Shown here: positions 49,637 to 57,892 of the stretch, one piece after another
Numbering within the stretch: position 1 is the stretch's first letter
Layout: every line of letters begins with the position of its first letter
Assembly: GCF_017255185.1 (NCBI RefSeq)
Contig: NZ_JAFKCZ010000017.1
Coordinates: 1-64,000 of the forward strand
Origin: Parahaliea mediterranea
GTDB lineage: Bacteria > Pseudomonadota > Gammaproteobacteria > Pseudomonadales > Halieaceae
Reading direction: 5' to 3'
DNA length: 64,000 bases
Made by a program: the position numbers and the translations under genes
Notes under the pieces: generated by a model
Seen by the model: the letters and a program-made list of their open reading frames with translations, nothing else
Database searches by the model: none
Told to the model about the DNA's origin: nothing

Positions 49637-50566
49637 ATGCAGATACAGGGTTTGATCGACCGGGCGGTGTCCGAGGTGGGCAAGGTGCTGCTGGGCAAGG
49701 AGCCGCAGATACGCCTGGCGCTGTGCTGCCTGTTCGCCCGCGGCCACCTGTTGATCGAGGATTTGCCCGGGATGGGCAAGACCACCCTGTCCCACGCCCT
49801 GGCGGATGTGCTGGGCCTGTCCTATACCCGGGTGCAGTTCACCTCGGACCTGTTGCCCGCGGATATCCTCGGGGTGTCGGTGTACAACCGCAACGACGCC
49901 AGTTTCAGTTTTCACCCGGGCCCGATTTTTACCCAGCTGTTGTTGGCGGACGAGATCAACCGCGCCACGCCGCGCACCCAGAGCGCGCTGCTGGAGGCGA
50001 TGGCGGAGGGGCAGGTCACCATCGAGGGCGAAACCCGCGCCCTGCCGGAACCCTTTTTCGTGATCGCCACCCAGAACCCCATCCACCAGTCCGGCACCTA
50101 CCCGCTGCCCGAATCGCAACTGGACCGCTTCCTGATGCGCCTGGAGCTGGGCTATCCGCACCCCCGGGCGGAGCGCGAGATGTTCCGCCGCAAAACCCTG
50201 CACGGCCCCGGCAACCAGCGCCTGTCGCGGTGCATCAGCGCCGATCAGCTGGCGCAGATCCGCGAGGCGGTGGCGGCGGTGCACGCCTCCGACAGCCTGC
50301 TGGACTACCTGCAGCGGCTGGTGGCCCATACCCGGGAGTCGCCGGAGTTCGAGGTCGGCCTGTCGCCGCGTGGCGCCCTGGCCCTGCTGGACTCGGCGCG
50401 TACCTGGGCGGTCATGAACAGCCGCGGCCACGTGGTGCCGGAGGACCTGCAGATGGTGTTACCCGCGGTGGTCGCGCACCGCCTGGTGCCCAGTGGCGAC
50501 TATGCCGGCGACGGCATGGCGCTGGTCGCCCAGATGCAGCGCAACGTGGATGTCATCAAACCCTGA
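49637..50566 (+). CDS. MoxR-family AAA+ ATPase
   Basis: This 309-residue AAA+ chaperone-type ATPase has a Walker A of LPGMGKTT (residues 43-50), ADEINRATPRTQSALLEAM (Walker B and sensor region), and the family arginine-finger segment. MoxR proteins are thought to help assemble or activate partner proteins. The DUF58 and transglutaminase genes follow within five bases and by overlap. GAGGGG is a ribosome site immediately before ATG 49637. Confidence 0.88.
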   Translation: MQIQGLIDRAVSEVGKVLLGKEPQIRLALCCLFARGHLLIEDLPGMGKTTLSHALADVLGLSYTRVQFTSDLLPADILGVSVYNRNDASFSFHPGPIFTQLLLADEINRATPRTQSALLEAMAEGQVTIEGETRALPEPFFVIATQNPIHQSGTYPLPESQLDRFLMRLELGYPHPRAEREMFRRKTLHGPGNQRLSRCISADQLAQIREAVAAVHASDSLLDYLQRLVAHTRESPEFEVGLSPRGALALLDSARTWAVMNSRGHVVPEDLQMVLPAVVAHRLVPSGDYAGDGMALVAQMQRNVDVIKP

Positions 50567-50570
50567 TTCA

Positions 50571-51536
50571 GTGCTGCCCGTGGCCGCCTGGCGCCGGCGC
50601 TTCGGCGAATGGCTGAACCGGCGCATTCCGGCGGCGCGCAGCGTTACCCTCGACCAGAAACGCATTTTCATCCTGCCGTCGCGGGTGGGGGTGTTTTTCC
50701 TGGTCTGCCTGCTGGTGATGCTGCTCACCGCGATCAACTACCAGAACAACATGAGCTATGCGCTCACCTTCCTGCTGACCACGCTGTTTATCGTCGGCAT
50801 CCTCCACACCTACGCCAATCTCTCGGGCCTGACCCTGCAGGCGGTGCGCGCGCGCCCGGCCTACCCGGGCCAGTTGACCGAGTTCGAGTTGCGCCTCGAC
50901 CGCGGCGGCCGGCGCCCGCGCTTCGGCCTGCGCCTGGGCTGGCCCGGGGGCGACGAGCGCGTGGTGAGTCTGGTGGACAGCGACAGCGAGGAGGTGAAAT
51001 TGCACTGTCCGGTGGGCGAGCGGGGCTGGTTTCACCCCGGACGCCTGCTGGTGGAATCCACCTATCCCCTGGGTTTGCTGCGCTGCTGGACCTGGGTGGA
51101 CCTCGACCTGCGGGCGCTGGTTTATCCCCGGCCGCTGGCCTCGGCGGAGCTGCCCGGGAGCGCCGCCGACCAGCCGCGGGGCAGCGCGGTGCCGGTGGCC
51201 GGCATCGACGACTTCTACGGCTTTCGCAATTACCGCCAGGGTGACTCCCTGCGCCACGTGCACTGGAAGGGGCACGCCAAGGGCCAGAGCCTGCAAAGCA
51301 AGCAGTACGCGGCCTACGCCGATAGCAGCCTGTGGCTGGACTGGGCGGCCTTTCCCGGCGCCGCCAGCGAACGCCGCCTGTCGCACCTGTGCTACTGGGC
51401 GCTGGAGTTCGAGCGCCGCCACCGGGATTACGGGCTGCGCCTGCCGGGGGTAACGGTGGAGCCCGGCAGCGGCGAGCGGCACCTCGAGCGCGTGCTCACG
51501 GCGCTGGCACTGCACCCGGCGGGGCGGGTGTCGTGA
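50571..51536 (+). CDS. DUF58 membrane protein
   Basis: This 321-residue protein has two membrane helices at about 42-80 (VGVFFLVCLLVMLLTAI and ALTFLLTTLFIVGIL) and then the DUF58 domain, with the family phrase FRNYRQGDSLRHVHWKGHAK near 220. Its precise job is not known; it goes with MoxR and TgpA in Pseudomonas (PA2875-PA2873). The start GTG 50571 (VLPVAAWRRRFG) lies four bases after the moxR stop; an in-frame ATG at 50493 is inside moxR and unlikely. The stop overlaps the next GTG. Confidence 0.85.
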   Translation: MLPVAAWRRRFGEWLNRRIPAARSVTLDQKRIFILPSRVGVFFLVCLLVMLLTAINYQNNMSYALTFLLTTLFIVGILHTYANLSGLTLQAVRARPAYPGQLTEFELRLDRGGRRPRFGLRLGWPGGDERVVSLVDSDSEEVKLHCPVGERGWFHPGRLLVESTYPLGLLRCWTWVDLDLRALVYPRPLASAELPGSAADQPRGSAVPVAGIDDFYGFRNYRQGDSLRHVHWKGHAKGQSLQSKQYAAYADSSLWLDWAAFPGAASERRLSHLCYWALEFERRHRDYGLRLPGVTVEPGSGERHLERVLTALALHPAGRVS

Positions 51537-53545
51537 AGGCCGTGCAGCAGGTGCCGCGCAACGCGCTGGCGTGGCTGCTGGTGAGCATGTTCGCGCTGCT
51601 GGCGCCCCACGCGCAGCGCGTACCCGTCTGGGTGCTGGCGGTGTACGCGGCCTGCGCGGTGTGGCGCCTGCAGGTGTATCGCGGGCGCTGGTCCTTTCCC
51701 GGCCGCCCGGTGAAGTTCGGCCTCATCCTGGTGGCCTGCGCCGGCATCTGGCTCAGTTACGGCAGTCTGCTGGGCCTGGAGCCCACCGTGGCGCTGCTGC
51801 TGACCGCCTTCGCCCTGAAATTGCTGGAGCTGGCGCGGCGCCAGGACGCCTACGTGCTGTTGTTCCTGGCTTACTTCATCTGTATCACCGAGTTCCTGTT
51901 CACCCAGGACCTGCTGATTGTGCTGTACGCCGTGGTCAACGTGTTGCTGGTGACCACCGCGCTGGTGGCCCTGCACCAGAGCGGCCGGCAGCGTTTCGAC
52001 TGGAGCAGCCTGCGACACGCGGCGGTCATGCTGGCCCAGGCCTTTCCGCTGATGATCGTGCTGTTCTTCCTGTTTCCGCGCATCGGCCCCCTGTGGACGG
52101 TGCCGATCAAGACCCAGGCGGCGAAAACCGGGGTCAGCGACTTCATGCGCCCGGGGGATATCTCCCGGCTCAGCCAGTCCGGCGAGGTGGCTTTTCGGGT
52201 CCAGTTCGAGGGCGAGATTCCGCCCGCGTCGGAGCTCTACTGGCGCGGCCTGGTCTTCAGCCGCCTGCGGGACGGGACCTGGTCGAGTCTCGACTACTAC
52301 GACCTGCCCCCCGGCGAGCGGCGCCCCGGCCCGGTGGCCACCCGGGGCGAGCCCCTGGACTACAGCGTGATCATGATGCCCACGCGGCAGAACTGGCTGT
52401 ACAGCCTGCGCTACGCCGAATCCGCCCAGGGGGGCGTGATGCAGGCGCCGGACTTCCGGCTGTTCAGGCCGGTGGAGATCGAGGACCAGTACCGCTATCG
52501 GGCCCGCTCCTGGCCCGCCGCGCCGCTGGAGCCGGAATTGTCCGCGTGGCGCCGGGCCACGGAGCTGCGCCTGCCGCAACACGGCAACCCCGAAACCCGG
52601 GCGCTGGCGCGGCGGCTGCGGGAGGAGAGCGGCTCCGACGCCGACTATATCGAGCGCGTGCTGGCCATGTTCCGCGAGCAGCCCTTTGTCTATACCCTGC
52701 AACCGCCACTGCTGGGCGAACAGGCCATGGATGAGTTCCTGTTCCAGACCCGGCGCGGCTTTTGCGAGCACTACGCCCACGCCTTTACCCTGATGATGCG
52801 CGCCGCCGGCGTGCCCGCGCGGGTGGTCGCGGGCTACCAGGGGGGCGAGATCAACCCGGTCAATCGCACCGTGATCGTGCACCAGTTCGACGCCCACGCC
52901 TGGGCCGAAGTGTGGCTGGCGGGGGAGGGCTGGCGGCGGGTGGACCCCACCGCCGCGGTGTCGCCCGACCGCATTGAGCAGGGCCTCGAACAGGCCCTGG
53001 CGGGCGAGGGCAGCTTCCTCGCGGATTCCCCGCTGTCGGCGGTGCGCTACCGCAGCATCGACTGGGTGAACTGGCTGCGCCTGCGCTACGACGCGCTCAC
53101 CTACCGCTGGCAGTCCTGGGTGGTGGGTTTCGACAGCGACCGGCAAATGGATTTCCTGCAGCGCTGGCTGGGGCAGCTGAGCGCGCGCACCTTCCTGGCG
53201 GTGCTGTTCGGCGGCTTTGCCCTGGTGCTGGTGCCGGTGGCGCTGAGCCTGCTGCGGCACCGCGGGCGAGTGCCGCGCGATCCGCTCGATCGCCTCTACC
53301 TGGCGCTCTGCGACCGGCTCGCCGCGCGCGGGCTTGCCCGGCGCAGGGGCGAGGCCCCCGGCGAATTCGCCGATCGCGTCGCCGTCGCGCTGCCGGCGGT
53401 CGGCGATACCGTGCGCCGGGCGACGGGGTTGTATACCGCGCAGCGCTACGGCCCGCCGACCACGCAGGAGGACAGTCGCCGGGCGCGGCGGGCGCTGCGC
53501 CTGGCCCTGCGCCAACTGGCCCGCCGCGGCAAGTATCGTGAGTGA
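51533..53545 (+). CDS. Transglutaminase-like membrane protein (TgpA-type, DUF3488)
   Basis: This 670-residue protein has six or so N-terminal membrane helices (DUF3488) and a periplasmic transglutaminase core. Catalytic Cys411 is in RRGFCEHYAHAF, the histidine in VHQFDAHAWAEVW and the aspartate in WRRVDPTAA. A last membrane helix and a DUF4129-like tail follow. It is the counterpart of Pseudomonas TgpA, which is required for growth there; the natural substrate is not settled. GTG 51533 overlaps the DUF58 TGA. Confidence 0.88.
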   Translation: MKAVQQVPRNALAWLLVSMFALLAPHAQRVPVWVLAVYAACAVWRLQVYRGRWSFPGRPVKFGLILVACAGIWLSYGSLLGLEPTVALLLTAFALKLLELARRQDAYVLLFLAYFICITEFLFTQDLLIVLYAVVNVLLVTTALVALHQSGRQRFDWSSLRHAAVMLAQAFPLMIVLFFLFPRIGPLWTVPIKTQAAKTGVSDFMRPGDISRLSQSGEVAFRVQFEGEIPPASELYWRGLVFSRLRDGTWSSLDYYDLPPGERRPGPVATRGEPLDYSVIMMPTRQNWLYSLRYAESAQGGVMQAPDFRLFRPVEIEDQYRYRARSWPAAPLEPELSAWRRATELRLPQHGNPETRALARRLREESGSDADYIERVLAMFREQPFVYTLQPPLLGEQAMDEFLFQTRRGFCEHYAHAFTLMMRAAGVPARVVAGYQGGEINPVNRTVIVHQFDAHAWAEVWLAGEGWRRVDPTAAVSPDRIEQGLEQALAGEGSFLADSPLSAVRYRSIDWVNWLRLRYDALTYRWQSWVVGFDSDRQMDFLQRWLGQLSARTFLAVLFGGFALVLVPVALSLLRHRGRVPRDPLDRLYLALCDRLAARGLARRRGEAPGEFADRVAVALPAVGDTVRRATGLYTAQRYGPPTTQEDSRRARRALRLALRQLARRGKYRE

Positions 53546-53560
53546 AGTCGGCTTTGCCGC

Positions 53561-53566
53561 TATAAT
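53561..53566 (+). promoter_or_regulatory. Perfect -10 box close to the glrK start
   Basis: TATAAT is only 6 bp before the glrK ATG at 53573. If it is a real -10, the message would be leaderless or nearly so. No -35 hexamer of quality is seen at 16-18 bp, so it may be chance. Confidence 0.35.
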
Positions 53567-53572
53567 CCCGCC

Positions 53573-55003
53573 ATGATTTGGCGCTCCCGTTCGATTCTCC
53601 AGTTGGTGTTGCTGGGCCTGCTGGCCGTGGTGGCCCCGCTGTGCGTGGGTATTTTCTATACTTTGCAGACCCTTGGCGCGCTGGCGCAGGAGAGCGCCGC
53701 CATGTCGCAGGCGGTGGTGTCGCTGACGCGGGTGACCCAGGTCCTGCAGACCGACCTGCTCGACCTGGAGCGCCGCGCGCGACAATACCTGACCCTCGAG
53801 GACGATAGCTTGCTGGTCCTGTTCCGGGAAGAGCGCGAACGCCTGCTGCAGCAGTTGGATGACATGGCGCGGGTGCGCGCCCTGGTGGACTCGCCGGACC
53901 CGGCGCTGGAGCAGGCGCGACTGGCGGTGGCCGAGGCCCTGCGGACGCTGCCGGGGGAGGGCGGGGCCCTGGCGCGGTCGATGGCGGACTTCGCCAACCT
54001 GGAGCGGACCAACGAGCAGTTCCAGCGACTCAGCCAGCGCTATGTGGACCGCCGCCTGGCCAACTATCGCGACCATGCCGAGGGTATCCGGCAATCGCTG
54101 TTGTTGCTGGTCAGCGCCCTGGTGGGGCTCACCGTGGTATTGTCGCTGGTGTTTATCTACTGGGTCAGTCGCCCGATCCGCCAACTGGAGACGGAAATAC
54201 GCCGCCTGGCACAAAGTGGCCCGGGCCGCGCGATCACCATCTCCGGCCCGCGCGAAATGCAGGCCCTGGCCGGACAACTGGAGTGGTTGCGCGGGCGCCT
54301 GAACGAGGCCGACTCGCGCAAGCAGCAGTTTCTCATGCACATGTCACACGAATTGAAGACCCCGCTGGCGAGCCTGCGCGAGGGCGTGGACCTGCTGGCG
54401 GAAGAGGTGGTCGGGCGGCTGGCGCCGCGTCAGCGCGAAATCACCGAGATCCTCCAGGAAAACAGCCGCGAACTGCAGCGCCTGATCGAAAACCTGCTCG
54501 ATTACAACCGCGCCGCCCACCAGAGCGACCTGCAATCGGAGCCGGTGGCGGTACAGGCGCTGTGCCGGGAACTGGTCCAGGTCCACGGGATCAGCGCCCG
54601 CCGCAAGCTGCTGGAGGTGAGCCTGGACGTCCCCGCCACGGACTGGGTGACCGACCCGTCGAAGCTGCGCACGGTGGTGGATAACCTGCTCTCGAACGCG
54701 GTCAACTATACTCCCAAGTCCGGCCGCGTACTGCTGCGCGGCCAGGTGGACGGGGCCGCGCTGCAGCTGGAAGTGGCCAATACCGGCGAGCCCATCCCGG
54801 ACGCCGAGCGCGGCCGCATTTTCCAGCCCTTCTTCCAGGGCAGCGCCAGCCGCAGCGGACCGATCAAGGGCTCCGGCATCGGCCTCAGCGTGGCGCGGGA
54901 GTGCGCCCGCGATCTCGGCGGCTCGCTGGAACTGGTGGACCGCGCGGGCTATGCCGCCTGTTTTCGCATGGTCCTGCCCCAGGTCGGCCGGGTGGCGGCG
55001 TGA
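53573..55003 (+). CDS. glrK: Sensor histidine kinase GlrK (QseE)
   Basis: This membrane histidine kinase pairs with GlrR. The 476 residues have one helix near 8-28, a periplasmic helical sensor, a second helix near 178-205 (LLLLVSALVGLTVVLSLVFIYWV), HAMP, the phospho-acceptor His259 in MSHELKTPLASL and the HATPase domain with DNLLSNAVNYTP and GSGIGLSVARE. The length matches E. coli GlrK (475), and the qseG-like lipoprotein and glrR genes follow as in enterobacteria. The signal it senses is not known. Confidence 0.9.
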   Translation: MIWRSRSILQLVLLGLLAVVAPLCVGIFYTLQTLGALAQESAAMSQAVVSLTRVTQVLQTDLLDLERRARQYLTLEDDSLLVLFREERERLLQQLDDMARVRALVDSPDPALEQARLAVAEALRTLPGEGGALARSMADFANLERTNEQFQRLSQRYVDRRLANYRDHAEGIRQSLLLLVSALVGLTVVLSLVFIYWVSRPIRQLETEIRRLAQSGPGRAITISGPREMQALAGQLEWLRGRLNEADSRKQQFLMHMSHELKTPLASLREGVDLLAEEVVGRLAPRQREITEILQENSRELQRLIENLLDYNRAAHQSDLQSEPVAVQALCRELVQVHGISARRKLLEVSLDVPATDWVTDPSKLRTVVDNLLSNAVNYTPKSGRVLLRGQVDGAALQLEVANTGEPIPDAERGRIFQPFFQGSASRSGPIKGSGIGLSVARECARDLGGSLELVDRAGYAACFRMVLPQVGRVAA

Positions 55004-55536
55004 TGCGGTCCCGCCTCGGACTGGCTGCCCTGGCCCTGCTGGCCGGTTGCCAGATGCTGCCGGAGGAGCCCCCGCTGCGCGAGGTGCCGCGGACCGCGCG
55101 CCCCTGCGTGACCGCGCCGGCGACGGCGCTGGAGCGCTGGATGGGCGAGATGACCTCGGTGGACAAGCTGTCGCAGGAGCAGGCCCGGGAACAGTTGTCG
55201 CTGATGCGAGGGGCCGGTGACAGCGCTTTCGAGCGCTACCGCTACGCGCTGCTCAACCAGCGCATCGGCGATGGCGCGGGCTGGATTCGCGCGCGCGATA
55301 CGCTCCGGGGCCTGCGCGAGGAGGGGCTGGCGGAGCCCGGCCTGATGCAGTTGGTGGCCCTGCTGCAGCGGTTCAGCCAGGCGATGATCAACGCCGATGC
55401 GCGCCAGCAACAGCTGGCCGAGGAGCTGCTGAGTTCGCAGCAGGAGCGCGAGGCGCTGGCGGATAAAATCGAGGCCCTGACCAATATCGAGCAGACCATC
55501 AGCGAGCGCAAGAACCAGGGCGAGGACGGAGGTTAG
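55003..55536 (+). CDS. QseG-like lipoprotein
   Basis: This 177-residue lipoprotein (lipobox LAGC, Cys16) sits between glrK and glrR, exactly where QseG lies in E. coli. After the lipid anchor there is a helical domain and a coiled coil at about 120-165 (RQQQLAEELLSSQQEREALADKIEAL). QseG is reported to contact the sensor kinase; the same is inferred here. ATG 55003 shares one base with the glrK stop (TGATG). Confidence 0.78.
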   Translation: MRSRLGLAALALLAGCQMLPEEPPLREVPRTARPCVTAPATALERWMGEMTSVDKLSQEQAREQLSLMRGAGDSAFERYRYALLNQRIGDGAGWIRARDTLRGLREEGLAEPGLMQLVALLQRFSQAMINADARQQQLAEELLSSQQEREALADKIEALTNIEQTISERKNQGEDGG

Positions 55537-55542
55537 ACCGTA

Positions 55543-56871
55543 GTGGCCAGGATCCTGCTAGTCGACGACGACCCGGGCCTGTTGCGCCTGCTGACGCTGC
55601 GCCTCGAGGCGGAGGGCTTCGAGGTGCTGTGCGCGGAGAGCGGCGCCGCCGCGCTGGGCATGCTGGACGCCCAGCGCGTAGACCTGGTGATCAGCGACCT
55701 GCGCCTGGGCGATATCGACGGCCTGGCGCTGTTCGACCAGACCCGGGCGCGGTTCCCCGGGGTGCCGGTGATCATCATCACCGCCCAGGGCTCCATTCCC
55801 GAGGCGGTCGCCGCGACCCAGAAGGGGGTGTTCGGCTTCCTCACCAAACCGGTGGACAAGGACGAGCTGCTGGGTCAAATCCGCGACGCCCTCAGCCTCA
55901 CCAGCCTCGGCACGGTGGAGGACGAACACTGGCGCGACCACCTGATTTCGCGCAGCGAGGCCATGGAACAGGTGCTGTCGCGGGCGCGGCTGGTGGCGGC
56001 CTCCGATGTCAGTGTGCTGATCACCGGCGGCAGCGGCAGCGGCAAGGAACTGCTGGCCCAGGCCATTCATCGCGCCAGCGAGCGCCGCGACAACCCCTTC
56101 GTACCCATCAACTGCGGCGCGCTGCCCGAGGCCCTGCTGGAGTCCGAGCTGTTCGGCCACGTGAAGGGCGCCTTTACCGGCGCCCTGCGCGACCAGCTGG
56201 GCCTGTTTCGCGCCGCCGATGGCGGCACCCTGTTCCTGGACGAGATCGGCGACATGCCCCTGACCCTGCAGGTTTCGCTGCTGCGTGTCTTGCAGGAGCG
56301 ACAGGTGCGTCCGGTGGGCAGCACCGAGAGCCACCCGGTCGATGTGCGGGTGATTTCCGCCACCCACCGGGACCTGGAACACGACATGGAGGAGGGCGGC
56401 TTCCGCCAGGATCTGTTCTACCGCCTGAACGTGGTCAACCTGGAATTGCCGCCGCTCAGCGCCCGCCGCGAGGACATTTCCCTGCTGGCCACGCACTTCC
56501 TGCACAACAGCGCCAAGGGCAGCCGCGGCGATGTCAGGGCCTTTTCGCCGGATGCCATGGCGCTGCTGGTCAGCGCCCCCTGGCCCGGCAATGTGCGGCA
56601 GCTGGAAAACGTGGTCCAGCAGACGGTGGCGCTGGCGCAGAGTCGCGTCATTCCCGAATCCCTGGTGCGCGAGGCGCTCACCCACGAGGCCGACCTGTTG
56701 CCCTCGTTCAACGACGCCCGGCACCAGTTCGAGCGCGACTACCTGGTCAAGGTGCTCAAGTTGTCCGAGGGTAACGTCACCCAGGCCGCGCGTATCGCCC
56801 AGCGCAACCGCACCGACTTCTACAAGCTGATGCAGCGCCATAAGCTGAGCGCGGCGTCATTCAAGAGCTGA
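55543..56871 (+). CDS. glrR: Response regulator GlrR (QseF), sigma-54 activator
   Basis: GlrR is an NtrC-family response regulator. The 442 residues comprise a receiver with phospho-acceptor Asp52 (ISDLRLG), an AAA+ domain with Walker A GGSGSGK (162-168) and the sigma-54-contacting GAFTGA loop (209-214), and a Fis-type helix-turn-helix (LSEGNVTQAARIAQRNRTDFYKLMQRH). In E. coli it binds TGTC-N10-GACA and drives sigma-54 promoters of glmY and rpoE. GTG 55543 has GGAGG upstream. Two matching sites lie immediately after the gene. Confidence 0.92.
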   Translation: MARILLVDDDPGLLRLLTLRLEAEGFEVLCAESGAAALGMLDAQRVDLVISDLRLGDIDGLALFDQTRARFPGVPVIIITAQGSIPEAVAATQKGVFGFLTKPVDKDELLGQIRDALSLTSLGTVEDEHWRDHLISRSEAMEQVLSRARLVAASDVSVLITGGSGSGKELLAQAIHRASERRDNPFVPINCGALPEALLESELFGHVKGAFTGALRDQLGLFRAADGGTLFLDEIGDMPLTLQVSLLRVLQERQVRPVGSTESHPVDVRVISATHRDLEHDMEEGGFRQDLFYRLNVVNLELPPLSARREDISLLATHFLHNSAKGSRGDVRAFSPDAMALLVSAPWPGNVRQLENVVQQTVALAQSRVIPESLVREALTHEADLLPSFNDARHQFERDYLVKVLKLSEGNVTQAARIAQRNRTDFYKLMQRHKLSAASFKS

Positions 56872-56885
56872 GATCGCCTTTTGGG

Positions 56886-56903
56886 TGTCTCAAAACAGCG
56901 ACA
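56886..56903. promoter_or_regulatory. GlrR binding site 1 (UAS)
   Basis: An exact TGTC-N10-GACA, the recognition pattern reported for E. coli GlrR, lies 14 bp after glrR and about 175 bp before the predicted sigma-54 transcription start. Confidence 0.7.
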
Positions 56904-56949
56904 GTCTAAGTCTTTGAAAAGTAACGATAAAATAAATATTTGTGAACTA

Positions 56950-56967
56950 TGTCGCAAAATCACGACG
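56950..56967. promoter_or_regulatory. GlrR binding site 2 (UAS)
   Basis: TGTC-N10-GACG has one mismatch to the GlrR pattern. It is centred 64 bp (six helical turns) downstream of site 1 and about 112 bp before the predicted start. Two phased sites are usual for NtrC-type activators. Confidence 0.6.
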
Positions 56968-56979
56968 AAAGCCGTCGGC

Positions 56980-57011
56980 CCCGCCGCTCTCCGCGGCGGG
57001 TGATTTTATTT
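56980..57011 (+). terminator. Intrinsic terminator of the glr operon
   Basis: CCCGCCGC and GCGGCGGG surround TCTCC, followed by TGATTTTATTT. It lies 108 bp after glrR and separates that transcript from the downstream sigma-54 promoter. Confidence 0.6.
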
Positions 57012-57023
57012 AACTAATTGAAA
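57011..57023 (-). promoter_or_regulatory. Candidate IHF site
   Basis: The minus strand reads TTTCAA-TTAG-TTA, one mismatch from the IHF consensus WATCAA-N4-TTR, within an A/T-rich stretch. It lies between the GlrR sites and the -24/-12 promoter, where IHF bends DNA at glmY. Confidence 0.4.
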
Positions 57024-57043
57024 AATAAAGTAAAAAAATAAAC

Positions 57044-57059
57044 TGGCACGGCTTTCGCT
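57044..57059 (+). promoter_or_regulatory. Sigma-54 (-24/-12) promoter of the LuxI-fold gene
   Basis: TGGCACG-N4-TCGCT matches the sigma-54 consensus TGGCACG-N4-TTGCW with one mismatch; both invariant dinucleotides (GG at -24, GC at -12) are present. The start would be near 57070, leaving a leader of about 97 nt that includes the hairpin CCGGTTG-TGGC-CAACCGG at 57096-57113. Confidence 0.75.
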
Positions 57060-57166
57060 ATAGCTCTGGCCAGGAACATTGGCCCTAATCGCCCCCCGGT
57101 TGTGGCCAACCGGCAATGGATGTGCCCACGAATTATGTGGAGTGAAACAGCCGGAGAAGCAACCGC

Positions 57167-57838
57167 GTGGACTACTCGTTCGTCGTCGCCCGAGATACAC
57201 AGTTACTGGATAAATACTACCGCCTCCGCGAGGCGTGTTTCAGGGAGGAACTGGGGATACCCGGGTTCAATGGCGGCGAGGACGACTTCGACCGCGCGGG
57301 CACCGTGCTGCTGGCGGTGGAGCGCGGCGGCCGGGTGCTCGCCGGCGCGCGTATCTACGGCAACCACCCGGGGCAGGGACGCCGCCTGCCGGTGGAGTGC
57401 AGCCAGTTTCGCCTGCGCAATTTCTTCCCCACGCTTGACCTGGCCAATGAGGCCTACTGCCACTGGGGGCGCCTGGTGATCGATCCCGACGTGCGCTGCA
57501 AGGTGTTCGCGCGATCCTTCCTGCGCCGCCTGCTGGACTGTACCGAAACCCTCGGCTACCGCTACGCCTTTATCGTTACCGACCGCCGCCGCTCCCGCTA
57601 CTACCGTCAGATGCACCGCAGCATCGGTTACGACTACCGCATCTGCAACGCGGAAATTCCCTCCTCGGAATCGGACTTCGGCGGACTGGAACACCTGGTG
57701 TCCTACGCAGTGTTGCCATCTGGCGACAGCGCTGTCGCCCGCGATGAGCGCTGGCGTCATCCCGGGCGCCTGCAATGGCCCGGGCAGGTCGGCGAGGCGG
57801 GGCCGCTGCGGCTGGTGGAGAGCGGTAGCCACGCGTGA
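57167..57838 (+). CDS. LuxI/GNAT-fold acyltransferase-like protein
   Basis: This 223-residue protein resembles N-acyl-homoserine-lactone synthases and related GNAT acyltransferases. The LuxI-like order is LREACFREELG (R21, F25), E-D-D-F-D (38-42), GARIYG (R62), RLRNFFPTLDL (81-91) and GRLVIDPD (R102). The invariant tryptophan after FREELG and the glutamate of the LuxI E-x-x-R motif are absent (I31; H99), so classical AHL synthesis is doubtful. Exosortase-associated acyltransferases (TIGR03694) and FeeM-type N-acyl amino acid synthases are alternative relatives. GTG 57167 has GGAG at 10 nt. No luxR gene is adjacent. The region upstream points to GlrR and sigma-54 control. Confidence 0.7.
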   Translation: MDYSFVVARDTQLLDKYYRLREACFREELGIPGFNGGEDDFDRAGTVLLAVERGGRVLAGARIYGNHPGQGRRLPVECSQFRLRNFFPTLDLANEAYCHWGRLVIDPDVRCKVFARSFLRRLLDCTETLGYRYAFIVTDRRRSRYYRQMHRSIGYDYRICNAEIPSSESDFGGLEHLVSYAVLPSGDSAVARDERWRHPGRLQWPGQVGEAGPLRLVESGSHA

Positions 57839-57844
57839 GGCGAG

Positions 57845-57860
57845 GGCCCGCGATCGGGCC
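57845..57860. terminator. Bidirectional hairpin between convergent genes
   Basis: GGCCCG-CGAT-CGGGCC lies 6 bp after the LuxI-fold gene and 32 bp before the end of the GNAT-C39 gene. There is no T-run. Confidence 0.4.
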
Positions 57861-57892
57861 ACCCCGGTCGCCGGGTCCGGCAGGGAGGCGGG

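Noticed and set aside
51428-54340. 970-codon minus-strand frame
   Set aside because: Runs antisense through tgpA and glrK; no family features.
53573-56871. PrsK/PrsR (exosortase-associated) two-component system
   Set aside because: PrsK has many membrane helices and no lipoprotein gene between; this kinase has two helices and a QseG-like neighbour, as in GlrK.
57060-57166. glmY-like small RNA behind the sigma-54 promoter
   Set aside because: The 97 bases to the next start have one hairpin but no terminator before the coding sequence; a leader is simpler.
57167-57838. Confident assignment as an acyl-homoserine-lactone synthase
   Set aside because: Two nearly invariant LuxI residues are replaced and no LuxR gene is adjacent.
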